From NCBI RefSeq assembly GCF_018688455.1, contig NZ_CP061319.1:1178001-1242000 (forward strand): a DNA stretch of 64,000 nt, in the 5' to 3' direction. The translations under genes were made by a program, and so were the position numbers. The notes beneath the pieces were generated by a model. The model did not search any database. It saw nothing but the letters and a program-made list of their open reading frames with translations, and was not told the DNA's origin. Source of the DNA: Polynucleobacter sp. AM-7D1. Its GTDB lineage: Bacteria; Pseudomonadota; Gammaproteobacteria; Burkholderiales; Burkholderiaceae. This document shows, piece after piece, positions 7,964 through 16,033 of this stretch (position 1 is the stretch's first letter; each line of letters begins with the position of its first letter).

Positions 7964-8740
7964 TTACTGGGCTGTCCAGCCACCATCCATATTCCAAGCC
8001 ACTCCACGCACCTCAGAGGCATCAGGACCGCAAAGGAAAATGGCTAATGCAGCCAATTGCTCGGGAGCCACGAATTCGCCGGAGGGCTGCTTCTCTGAAA
8101 CCAAAGCCTTTTTAGCCTCTTCATTTGAAATCCCATCGCGCTCTGCGCGGGCATCCACTTGTTTTTGAACCAAGGGGGTAAGGACCCATCCTGGGCAAAT
8201 CGCATTGCAGGTAATTCCAGTTTTAGCATTCTCTAAAGCAGTCACTTTAGTTAAGCCAACAATGCCATGCTTTGCAGCAACGTAAGCAGACTTTTGAACT
8301 GAACCCACCAAACCATGCACAGAGGCAATATTGATAATGCGACCCCAGTTACGCTTCTTCATTCCAGGCAAGGCGTGATGAGAGGTATAGAAAGCTGAAC
8401 TGAGATTAATGGCAATAATGGATTCCCATTTATCTGCCGGAAAATCTTCCACATTAGCTGTGTATTGAATGCCCGCATTGTTCACCAAAATATCAAGTGA
8501 TCCAAAACGTGCTTCAGTTTGCTTAATCAGATCTTCAATCTCAGCAGGCTTACTCATGTCAGCACCGTGATAATCCACCTCTACTCCGCATGCTTTGATC
8601 GCAGCGATAGCGGCATCTTTTTCACCAAAACCATTGACCATAATATTGGCGCCCTGCTTTGCTAATCCGATAGCCATTGCCAAACCAATGCCACTTGTAG
8701 AGCCAGTGACCAGTGCCGTTTTACCTTTTAATTGAGACAT
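7964..8740 (-). CDS. bdhA: 3-hydroxybutyrate dehydrogenase (short-chain dehydrogenase)
   Basis: NAD-dependent oxidation of 3-hydroxybutyrate to acetoacetate, linking polyhydroxybutyrate breakdown to acetyl-CoA. The 258-residue SDR protein has the cofactor motif TGSTSGIGLAMA near residue 12, NNAGIQY near 88, the catalytic S-x12-Y-x3-K around SVHGLVGSVQKSAYVAAKHG, and the family-typical ITCNAICPGWVLTPLVQKQV. The C-terminal NMDGGWTAQ is characteristic of this enzyme. It is followed by a strong terminator, so it ends its transcript. Confidence 0.9.
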   Translation of the reverse strand: MSQLKGKTALVTGSTSGIGLAMAIGLAKQGANIMVNGFGEKDAAIAAIKACGVEVDYHGADMSKPAEIEDLIKQTEARFGSLDILVNNAGIQYTANVEDFPADKWESIIAINLSSAFYTSHHALPGMKKRNWGRIINIASVHGLVGSVQKSAYVAAKHGIVGLTKVTALENAKTGITCNAICPGWVLTPLVQKQVDARAERDGISNEEAKKALVSEKQPSGEFVAPEQLAALAIFLCGPDASEVRGVAWNMDGGWTAQ

Positions 8741-8792
8741 GAATGCCCTCTAGAGAAATTGACAATAAGAACATAGGATACAACGGAAGAAA

Positions 8793-9296
8793 TTAGATCA
8801 GATGCAGCCAGTGGCCCAACTGGTGCCAAAAGCTGGTAGGTACTAAAGTTAAAAGCCAGGTCATCGTAAGATAACGCAGCAACTTGCCGATACACATATA
8901 GATTAAACATGGTAACCAAGGCAATCTAAGCCAACCAGCAGCCAAACAAAGAGGGTCACCAAACCCAGGCAGCCAGGACAGCAGAAGCATCTTAGGACCC
9001 CGCTCCTCCAACCAGCGCTGCATTCGGTTGTTTGAAGGGCCCTTCAAGGACTCAAAGCTATTACGACTCAATAGCCCAAGCCACCAATCCAGCATACCCC
9101 CCAGGGTGTTACCAATTGTGGCAACAATAATGGCAACCCAATATAAGTGCGGATTAACCGAAACATATCCAAACAAGATGGGCTCAGAACCTACAGGCAA
9201 TAAAGTTGCAGAAATAAAGGCGCTAATAAATACCGCTGGCAAACCAACTGATGGCATACCAAAGAAATCAAAGAACTGACCTAGCATTTGCTCCAT
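8793..9296 (-). CDS. DedA/YqaA-family inner-membrane protein
   Basis: Membrane protein of the SNARE-associated/DedA (VTT) family, YqaA branch, of 167 residues from the chosen start. It has several hydrophobic segments and the family blocks FISATLLPVGSEPIL and GNTLGGMLDWWLG, plus LLLSWLPGFGDPLCLAAGWLRLPW with the typical G-DP and AG-R-P signature. DedA proteins are implicated in lipid scrambling and membrane homeostasis. The frame is open to an ATG at 9368, but the extra 24 residues are not hydrophobic. The ATG at 9296 has GGAG ten bases upstream and matches the family start. Confidence 0.75.
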   Translation of the reverse strand: MEQMLGQFFDFFGMPSVGLPAVFISAFISATLLPVGSEPILFGYVSVNPHLYWVAIIVATIGNTLGGMLDWWLGLLSRNSFESLKGPSNNRMQRWLEERGPKMLLLSWLPGFGDPLCLAAGWLRLPWLPCLIYMCIGKLLRYLTMTWLLTLVPTSFWHQLGHWLHLI

Positions 9297-9476
9297 TAGG
9301 CAAGCGCTCCAGGTCGGATGGAAATCAAGGATTTGGTCATGCCCCAAGTATGCCCCAAGCACCATCACACTCCATAATCAAGCAGGTAAGGGGTAAGATT
9401 TTGGGTCGCCCACAATCCTGAATTCTTGCTTAAACTGTGAGGATTCATAAATTTCATAATTTTTATAGATAGCTAA

Positions 9477-10646
9477 ATGAACCACCCCATACCCAAGCCA
9501 GATCAATATCAAGACATGCGTGAAGCCTTGCGCGACCTTTGCGGCAGTTTTGACTCCGCCTACTGGCAAAAAGTAGATCATGAGCGCGCCTACCCCGAAG
9601 CATTTGTCGATGCCATGGCGCAAGCGGGCTGGTTGGCCGCCCTCATTCCGGAAGAGTATGGTGGCTCCGGCCTAGGTTTGGCAGAAGCCTCCGTAATCAT
9701 GGAAGAAATTAATTTATCAGGCGGTAATGCGGGTTCATGTCATGGCCAGATGTACAACATGGGCACCTTATTGCGCCACGGCTCAGATGTTCAAAAGAAG
9801 CTCTTCCTCCCTAAGATTGCTACCGGAGAATTGCGCCTACAAAGTATGGCTGTGACCGAACCGACTACAGGTACCGATACCACCAAACTCAAAACTACCG
9901 CCGTTAAAAAGGGTGATAAGTATGTAGTGAATGGCCAGAAGGTTTGGATCTCCCGGATTCAGCATTCTGATTTAATGATTCTTTTAGCGCGCACTACTCC
10001 GCTTGCAGAGGTAAAGAAAAAATCAGAAGGCATGTCCATCTTTATCGTCAATCTCAAGGATGCGATTGGCAAAGGCATGGAGATTCAACCCATTGCCAAT
10101 ATGGTGAACCATGAAACGAATGAAGTCTTCTTTGATAACTTGGAAATTCCCGCCGAGAATTTAATTGGTGAAGAAGGCCAAGGATTTAAATATATTCTTG
10201 ACGGCCTCAATGCGGAGCGTGTCCTCATTGCTGCCGAGTGCATTGGAGATGCCTATTGGTTTGTAGATAAGGCTCGTCGCTACGCAAATGAACGCGTGGT
10301 ATTTGATCGACCTATTGGCAAGAACCAAGGCATTCAGTTTCCGATCGCAGATTCTTATATCGAGACAGAAGCTGCCAATCTCATGCGCTTTAAAGCGTGT
10401 GAATTATTTGATGCTAAACAAGCCTGCGGTGCCGAATCTAATATGGCCAAGTACTTAGCCGCCAAAGCCTCTTGGGAAGCTGCCAACGTTTGTCTGCAAA
10501 CTCATGGTGGATTTGGCTTTGCCAATGAATACGATGTTGAGCGTAAATTCAGAGAGACGCGCCTCTACCAAGTAGCGCCAATTTCGACCAACTTAATTTA
10601 TTCCTATATTGCTGAGCATGTTTTAGGACTCCCCCGCTCTTTCTAA
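9477..10646 (+). CDS. Acyl-CoA dehydrogenase with relocated catalytic glutamate
   Basis: FAD enzyme of 389 residues introducing a double bond in an acyl-CoA. The three-domain layout is clear: helical N-terminus, beta domain with MAVTEPTTGTD and VNGQKVWIS, and a C-terminal helical domain with QTHGGFGFANEYDVERKFRE. The site usually holding the base (IYEGT) reads QVAPIST, so that glutamate is missing. E247 in DGLNAER aligns with the alternative base of isovaleryl-CoA and long-chain dehydrogenases. The next gene, a CaiB/BaiF CoA-transferase 45 bases downstream, probably supplies its substrate. The actual acyl group cannot be told. Confidence 0.88.
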   Translation: MNHPIPKPDQYQDMREALRDLCGSFDSAYWQKVDHERAYPEAFVDAMAQAGWLAALIPEEYGGSGLGLAEASVIMEEINLSGGNAGSCHGQMYNMGTLLRHGSDVQKKLFLPKIATGELRLQSMAVTEPTTGTDTTKLKTTAVKKGDKYVVNGQKVWISRIQHSDLMILLARTTPLAEVKKKSEGMSIFIVNLKDAIGKGMEIQPIANMVNHETNEVFFDNLEIPAENLIGEEGQGFKYILDGLNAERVLIAAECIGDAYWFVDKARRYANERVVFDRPIGKNQGIQFPIADSYIETEAANLMRFKACELFDAKQACGAESNMAKYLAAKASWEAANVCLQTHGGFGFANEYDVERKFRETRLYQVAPISTNLIYSYIAEHVLGLPRSF

Positions 10647-10691
10647 TTCTGTAGACCTTTTAATTAATTTAGTTTTTGGATAAGTAATTAC

Positions 10692-11876
10692 ATGAGCATT
10701 CGCCCTCTAGACGGCATCACTGTGGTTTCTTTGGAGCATGCCATTGCTGCTCCGTTTTGCACTCGCCAATTAGCTGACTTAGGTGCACGCGTCATTAAGG
10801 TTGAGCGACCAGGTGCCGGAGACTTTGCCCGCGCCTATGATGAGCGAGTCAATGGCATGTCATCTCATTTCACTTGGGTAAATCGCTCTAAAGAAAGCCT
10901 CACACTCGATCTCAAACAGGAGTCTGCATTAGCAGCACTAAAGACGCTGCTCAAGACAGCAGATGTACTGGTGCAGAACTTAGCCCCTGGTGCCGCAGCA
11001 CGTATGGGATTGACCGCAGAACTATTGCAAAAAGACAATCCCGGCCTAATTTTGTGCGACATCTCAGGCTATGGAAATAATGGGCCTTATCGTGACAAGA
11101 AAGCCTATGACTTACTCATTCAGAGTGAGGCTGGATTCTTGTCGGTTACGGGTACGCCAGAGACGCCCAGTAAGGCAGGCAACTCCATTGCTGACATTGC
11201 AGCAGGTATGTATGCCTACACTAATATTTTGGCCGCACTACTTCAAAGAGGTAAGACTGGTAAGGGTTCTTGTATTGACGTTTCTATGCTGGAGTCTTTA
11301 GGTGAATGGATGAGCTACCCACTCTATTACGCCTATGAGGGAGCTGCACCCCCTCCTCGTAATGGCGCATCCCATGCCACGATTTATCCCTATGGGCCAT
11401 TTAAGGCGGGAGACGGTGGCACTGTGATGTTGGGCCTGCAAAATGATCGTGAGTGGGTTTTATTCTGTGAAGTCGTACTTGAGAATCAAGCACTAGCTAA
11501 AGATGAGCGCTTTGATAAAAACTTCAAGCGCAACGAAAAGCGAGATGAACTCCTCTCTATTATTGATGCTTGTTTTAGCAAACTGACTACCCAGCAAGTG
11601 ATTGCAAAGCTAGATCAAGCGCAAATCGCTAATGCTCGCCTAAATGATATGCAGGGTTTATGGAATCACGATCAACTCAAAGCAAGAGATCGCTGGGTTC
11701 AAGTAGGATCACCTGTAGGCCCTATTCCAGCAATGCTACCCCCGGGCAGCAATAACAGTTTTGATTACCGCATGGATGCGATACCTGCAGTAGGTCAACA
11801 TACAGAAGCCATCCTCTCTGAGCTTGGTATTGCTGCTGATGAGATTGCAAAGATGCGGAGTCAGGGCTCCATTTAA
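10692..11876 (+). CDS. CaiB/BaiF (family III) CoA-transferase
   Basis: Moves CoA between carboxylic acids through an aspartyl-CoA anhydride intermediate. The 394-residue protein starts PLDGITVVSLEHAIAAPF, has the CoA-binding RQLADLGARVIKVERPGAGDFAR segment, and carries the likely catalytic Asp168 in the block GNSIADIAAG. It is the expected length. It follows the acyl-CoA dehydrogenase in an apparent two-gene operon. Its substrate is unknown. Its stop overlaps that of the convergent cardiolipin synthase gene by four bases, leaving no room for a terminator. Confidence 0.88.
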   Translation: MSIRPLDGITVVSLEHAIAAPFCTRQLADLGARVIKVERPGAGDFARAYDERVNGMSSHFTWVNRSKESLTLDLKQESALAALKTLLKTADVLVQNLAPGAAARMGLTAELLQKDNPGLILCDISGYGNNGPYRDKKAYDLLIQSEAGFLSVTGTPETPSKAGNSIADIAAGMYAYTNILAALLQRGKTGKGSCIDVSMLESLGEWMSYPLYYAYEGAAPPPRNGASHATIYPYGPFKAGDGGTVMLGLQNDREWVLFCEVVLENQALAKDERFDKNFKRNEKRDELLSIIDACFSKLTTQQVIAKLDQAQIANARLNDMQGLWNHDQLKARDRWVQVGSPVGPIPAMLPPGSNNSFDYRMDAIPAVGQHTEAILSELGIAADEIAKMRSQGSI

Positions 11877-13348
11877 AGCAAGGGTGATGTCAGATGAGCC
11901 GCATTCTCCAGCAGAATATGCCAATGCGGTCTCTTAGCCCAAGTTACTGGATTGACCATATCTGATTTAGCCAAATAAGACTCAATCAAGGTTTCGAGCT
12001 TTGCGCAAAACTCGTCGTTATAGACGATTAAACTAATTTCAAAATTGAGACGCAAGCTACGCTGATCAAAGTTCACTGAACCAAAAATTGCAACTCGCTT
12101 GTCTATTAACAGGCTCTTCGTATGCAATAGGCCGCCATGGAACTCAGCGATGTTCACACCAGCACTCATGAGATCAGAATAGAAGCTGCGACTGCTCCAA
12201 GCGACCAGTGTGGAATCATTTAATTTAGGAACAATCAGAGTCACTTTCACACCACGACCAGCAGCTGCCATCAGCGCCTGAATCAAACCATCGTCAGGAC
12301 CAAAGTAAGGTGTAGTGATGGTCAGCTCTTCACGAGCATCCATGATTGCTGAGAGCAATACCTGGTACAAGATATCGTCACGGTATACCGGGCCAGAAGA
12401 AAACTCTTGAGCCAATACCTTCCCTTCAAGTGGGCTGGCAGCTGGTACTACATTGCTGAAGTGCTTAATCTTAGGGTTATCAACACTCCAGTCAAACGAG
12501 AATGTCAGCTCAAACTGAGATGCTACAGGCCCCTCAATTCTGACCATCGCATCTACCCACTCACCTACGCCCGAGTCCTGCTTGAATGTGCGCGGATCCA
12601 CCATATTCATACTGCCAGTCCAAACAATGGTGTTATCGATCACAAATATCTTACGATGCAGTCTTAAATCAGCGCGTCGAAATTGAAATCGACCAACTTG
12701 AATCGGTAAGGCCTCAGTTACTTGAATACCAGCATTTCTGAAGCGCTTAGGCCAAGTCGATTTAAACCAGTCTTTACTACCCAAAGAATCCAATAGCACT
12801 TTACAAGTCACACCGCGCTTAGCTGCAGCGATTAAAGCCTCGCCAACACGATCCGCATCACCACCTAAAGCCCATATATAGAATTCCAAATGCAATGTGT
12901 TCTTGGCCTGATTAATCTCGTCAATAAAGTACTGCAAGATTTCTAGAGAATTCGTAAAGAGTTCAATCTGATTGCCAGCGATTACTGGCGAACCATTTTT
13001 AGCCTCCGCCAAGAGACTCAGAGCCCTGCCTTCAGTTGGGAGTAGTTGTTTATCAGCCTGATAGCGCTTACGCATCGCTTCGGTAATGGCAGCGTACTCT
13101 TTATCCATACGAATAATTTTTCGAGTGAGTTTTCGACCAACGGGACGCTCACCAATGAGGATATATAAGCTAATACCAATTAAGGGGAATAGAACCACAA
13201 TCAGAAACCAGGCTAGTACAACACCAACCGGTCTTCTCACTGAGATTAATCTAAATCCAAATAGAATCACAATCAGGATGTGCGCGATTGGGACCCAAAT
13301 AAAGGATTCGCCAAAAAGGGATCCTAGTAAAAAATTAATGATGTTCAT
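11873..13348 (-). CDS. cls: Cardiolipin synthase (phospholipase D superfamily)
   Basis: Membrane enzyme condensing phosphatidylglycerol to cardiolipin. The 491-residue product has two N-terminal membrane segments (about 16-35 and 41-64) and two HKD motifs: H231/K233/D238 in HRKIFVIDNTIVWTGSMN and H409/K411/D416 in HTKSLLIDKRVAIFGSVN. Its start overlaps the stop of the upstream EEP-hydrolase gene by ATGA, so the two are translationally coupled. The ClsA-type layout with both membrane helices is intact. Confidence 0.92.
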   Translation of the reverse strand: MNIINFLLGSLFGESFIWVPIAHILIVILFGFRLISVRRPVGVVLAWFLIVVLFPLIGISLYILIGERPVGRKLTRKIIRMDKEYAAITEAMRKRYQADKQLLPTEGRALSLLAEAKNGSPVIAGNQIELFTNSLEILQYFIDEINQAKNTLHLEFYIWALGGDADRVGEALIAAAKRGVTCKVLLDSLGSKDWFKSTWPKRFRNAGIQVTEALPIQVGRFQFRRADLRLHRKIFVIDNTIVWTGSMNMVDPRTFKQDSGVGEWVDAMVRIEGPVASQFELTFSFDWSVDNPKIKHFSNVVPAASPLEGKVLAQEFSSGPVYRDDILYQVLLSAIMDAREELTITTPYFGPDDGLIQALMAAAGRGVKVTLIVPKLNDSTLVAWSSRSFYSDLMSAGVNIAEFHGGLLHTKSLLIDKRVAIFGSVNFDQRSLRLNFEISLIVYNDEFCAKLETLIESYLAKSDMVNPVTWAKRPHWHILLENAAHLTSPLL

Positions 13349-14100
13349 ATGATCTCAAGTTCTGCTGCAATGCCTAAGTGATCGGATAGTTTCAACCATT
13401 CATGCATCACTTCCGCAGAATGGATTTTTAAGCCCCGTACATAAATTCGATCCATCGCTAGCATAGGCTTCACACTAGGAAAGGTTTTTGCAGGGGCGCC
13501 AGTAAGCACCTCAAATACTTCATTAAAACCGGCGGCTTGCATCGGTGCACTCACGCGGTTGCGCCAATCGTTAAAGTCACCAGCCACAATAGTTGGGCCG
13601 CCATTCGCCAGTGAATCAATGTAACGAATAATTTCATTTAACTGTCGTTCTCGTCCGCCTTCGAATAAGGCCAGGTGTACACAAAAACAATGGATCGGCG
13701 TGGCCACACCCTCTAAATGAGTAACGCTGTGTAGCAAACCACGTCTCTCAAATCGATAAGCGGAGATATCGTAGTTTTCACCCTTATGCAATTGCCCTTT
13801 AGAAAGAATCGCGTTGCCATGATGCCCATCTGGATATTCGACGTTTTTACCGTAATGCCAATCATGCCAAAAGTCTTCGGATAAAAAATGGGTGAGCTCC
13901 GTTAAAGGCCATTGACCAAATCTTCTGAGTCGCCCACGATGCTCCTGCTGGAGCTCTTGCAGAAAAAGCAAATCGGGATGATGGCTACGCATTTTTTGGC
14001 GTAGCTCGTAAATGGTGGATTTCCGGTGCAAGGGTGATAGCCCCTTATGCACATTCATAGTCATCACGCTAAAACGACCCAACTGTAATTGCGTCATCAA
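13345..14100 (-). CDS. Endonuclease/exonuclease/phosphatase (EEP) family hydrolase
   Basis: Metal-dependent phosphoesterase fold of 251 residues. Visible motifs are MTMNVHKG (Asn-containing strand), DLLFLQEL (metal-binding Glu), GHHGNAIL, VAGDFNDW and the C-terminal SDHLGIAAELE catalytic histidine. It is overlapped by cardiolipin synthase downstream and by the Bfd-like gene upstream. An EEP protein beside a cardiolipin synthase also occurs in E. coli (ybhP-clsB), which hints at phospholipid head-group metabolism rather than DNA cleavage. No signal peptide is visible. Confidence 0.82.
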   Translation of the reverse strand: MMTQLQLGRFSVMTMNVHKGLSPLHRKSTIYELRQKMRSHHPDLLFLQELQQEHRGRLRRFGQWPLTELTHFLSEDFWHDWHYGKNVEYPDGHHGNAILSKGQLHKGENYDISAYRFERRGLLHSVTHLEGVATPIHCFCVHLALFEGGRERQLNEIIRYIDSLANGGPTIVAGDFNDWRNRVSAPMQAAGFNEVFEVLTGAPAKTFPSVKPMLAMDRIYVRGLKIHSAEVMHEWLKLSDHLGIAAELEII

Positions 14101-14297
14101 AACTGTCCTGCAGCACGCTGTCGTCGCACGCGTGCCAAATAGATTTCACCCTCAACTAAATCTTGGCATTGCATACATTTATTGCAAATAGAAGCTTGCT
14201 CGCGCAACTCATCAATCGAGTCGATTGGATGGGTATCAAGATATTCTCGAAGATCGACATCGAGCACCTCATTGCAGAGGCAAATCACTTCAGCCAT
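14097..14297 (-). CDS. Bacterioferritin-associated ferredoxin-like [2Fe-2S] protein
   Basis: 66-residue protein with the Bfd-type cluster ligands C6-x-C8, then C38-x-x-C41 after 29 residues, plus an extra Cys44. The opening AEVICLCNEV and late ASICNKCMQC are the family signatures. Bfd proteins reduce bacterioferritin to mobilise iron, but no bacterioferritin gene is in the window. The stop overlaps the EEP gene by ATGA, so it is the first gene of a coupled trio with EEP and cardiolipin synthase. Divergent from the tungstate permease across 66 bases. Confidence 0.8.
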   Translation of the reverse strand: MAEVICLCNEVLDVDLREYLDTHPIDSIDELREQASICNKCMQCQDLVEGEIYLARVRRQRAAGQF

Positions 14298-14363
14298 GAG
14301 TTAAAAAAGGGGAAATTGTTTGCATTTATGCCATTTTGCCATCCCCTTGCTAGAATCAAGCCC

Positions 14364-15059
14364 ATGTTAATGACCTTTCAGGATGCATTTAAGCTACTCG
14401 CGCATTTAGATGCCGGGGTTGTGGGCATAGTACTGATCTCGCTACAGGTTAGCCTAAGTGCATTACTGCTCGGCACTTTACTTGGTCTACCTATCGGCGC
14501 CTTACTGGCTACGGAAGAATTCAGAGGCAAAAAGGCTATTACAGTCACCCTAAATACGCTCATGGGCGTCCCAACAGTCATTGTTGGCGTTGTGGTCTAC
14601 CTTCTACTCTCGCGTTCTGGGCCTTTAGGGGTATGGGGGTGGCTATTTACACCCAAGGGCATGATCCTGGCCCAAACACTGCTCACAACGCCTCTAATTG
14701 CTGCTCTAAGCCGGCAAATTCTCGAAGACTCTTGGAGAATCCATCGGGATTCCTTCATGGCACTTCGCCTACCCAGAATGTCCACCCTGAAATGGCTGAT
14801 CTGGGACTGCCGTTTTTCACTGACGATTGCCGTCCTGGCTGGGCTGGCTAGAGCCATATCTGAGGTTGGGGCTGTCATGATCGTAGGCGGGAACATTGAT
14901 CAATCTACTAGAACCATGACCACTGCAATTGCTCTTGAAACCAGCAAGGGTGACCTGCCATTGGCACTTGCCCTAGGGATTGTTTTGCTGGGTATTGTTC
15001 TACTGGCAAACCTCTTTACATTTGTAGTTCGCCAAATTGCGGAGCGACGCTATGGTTAA
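14364..15059 (+). CDS. tupB: ABC transporter permease, tungstate TupB type
   Basis: Inner-membrane permease of 231 residues with about six helices. The blocks NTLMGVPTVIVGVVVYLLLSRSG (partial), PLGVWGWLFTPKGMILAQ and ISEVGAVMIVGGNI are those of TupB rather than ModB. The EAA-like loop reads FMALRLPRMSTLKWL. The frame stays open upstream to 14163, but that part is antisense to the Bfd gene and hydrophilic; ATG at 14364 (or 14370) gives the family length. The ATPase gene overlaps its stop. No substrate-binding protein (TupA) lies nearby. Confidence 0.85.
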   Translation: MLMTFQDAFKLLAHLDAGVVGIVLISLQVSLSALLLGTLLGLPIGALLATEEFRGKKAITVTLNTLMGVPTVIVGVVVYLLLSRSGPLGVWGWLFTPKGMILAQTLLTTPLIAALSRQILEDSWRIHRDSFMALRLPRMSTLKWLIWDCRFSLTIAVLAGLARAISEVGAVMIVGGNIDQSTRTMTTAIALETSKGDLPLALALGIVLLGIVLLANLFTFVVRQIAERRYG

Positions 15060-15762
15060 TCCCTCCGAACAATTTCAGCAATACATCGAGCTACAGGACA
15101 TCATCGTCAAAAGTGATGGTCGGACCATATTGGATATCCCTCATGCGCTCATTCCTGCCGATCGAATTTGCGCCTGCATTGGACCTAACGGCGCCGGAAA
15201 AACAACCTTCCTCAAGTTAATTGATGGTTTGATCAAACCAGACTCAGGCACCATCAGTCACTCAAGAAGATCCATCAAATCATCCCTGGTATTGCACCAT
15301 ACGCCAATGATTAAGGCCTCCGCTAGAACCAATATTGCGATGGTTCAAGACTCCGATCCCTCCATTCAATCGAGTGATATAGATGCAGTCATGGAGCAGA
15401 TCGGATTAGGCCGTCTTGCCAATAGCCCCGCTCACAAACTCTCGGCAGGGGAAAGACAAAAGCTCTGCTTAGGTCGAGCCATATTGCAAAGACCCAATTT
15501 GGTGTTACTGGATGAACCTACCGCTAATCTAGATCCCAATACTACAGAGCAAGTAGAAGAAATCATCCGCCAATTTAAGCTTCAAGTATCAGATGTCATC
15601 TTTACCTCTCACCAGCTGGCACAAGTACAAAGACTGGCCGAGTACATCATCTTCATTGATCATGGTCAGATAAAGGAAAAAGGACCCGTAGGTCCTTTCT
15701 TTGCCGATCCTCAGACACAAGCAGCTAAACGCTACTTACATCAAGAGTTGCTCTTCGACTAA
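15052..15762 (+). CDS. tupC: ABC transporter ATP-binding protein, tungstate TupC type
   Basis: 236-residue ATPase with Walker A GPNGAGKTTFL, Q-loop region SLVLHHTPMIKAS, signature LSAGERQKL, Walker B LVLLDEPTANLD and the switch histidine in FTSHQ. The ATG at 15052 overlaps the permease stop and has GGAG seven bases upstream; the ATG at 15037 lies deeper inside the permease and lacks such a site. It should energise tungstate, or molybdate, uptake for the formate dehydrogenase encoded next door. It abuts the convergent formate dehydrogenase cluster with no spacer. Confidence 0.87.
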   Translation: MVNPSEQFQQYIELQDIIVKSDGRTILDIPHALIPADRICACIGPNGAGKTTFLKLIDGLIKPDSGTISHSRRSIKSSLVLHHTPMIKASARTNIAMVQDSDPSIQSSDIDAVMEQIGLGRLANSPAHKLSAGERQKLCLGRAILQRPNLVLLDEPTANLDPNTTEQVEEIIRQFKLQVSDVIFTSHQLAQVQRLAEYIIFIDHGQIKEKGPVGPFFADPQTQAAKRYLHQELLFD

Positions 15763-16023
15763 TTACTTTGCGGCAGCTACCGGTGCCACGAATGGCGGGG
15801 GAGCTACACAGGCTGCTGGCGCTGGAGTACCAGACACCCTGTATTTATCAGCTACCTTATTCTGCGACTGGCAAAGCTGAAATGCGCCAACTTTTCCGGC
15901 ATAAGCCGTTTTAGCCTTCTTCAGATCAGCTTCCGCCTGAGCTTCAGGCGACAGTGGAGGTAAGGCTGCAAAAGCAATAGCGCTAGCAAATGAGCAGAGT
16001 GTGAAAGCAATGATTTTTTTCAT
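15763..16023 (-). CDS. Small secreted protein at the end of the formate dehydrogenase cluster
   Basis: 86-residue product with a clear signal peptide (MKKIIAFTLCSFASAIAFA, cleavage before ALPPLSPEAQ). The mature part is a Lys/Ala helix (AEADLKKAKTAYAGKVGAF), a segment with C46-like and C75-like cysteines (FQLCQSQNK, PAACVAPP) and a Pro/Ala-rich end. The start was placed at 16023 because AGGA lies seven bases upstream; the ATG at 16029 is only two bases from it. It follows the cytochrome b subunit by 10 bases. I do not know its function; two cysteines suggest a periplasmic disulfide. Confidence 0.75.
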   Translation of the reverse strand: MKKIIAFTLCSFASAIAFAALPPLSPEAQAEADLKKAKTAYAGKVGAFQLCQSQNKVADKYRVSGTPAPAACVAPPPFVAPVAAAK

Positions 16024-16033
16024 GGCCATGTCC

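Noticed and set aside
14163..14363. N-terminal extension of the tungstate permease
   Set aside because: Hydrophilic and antisense to the Bfd-like gene; the family starts at MLMTFQ.
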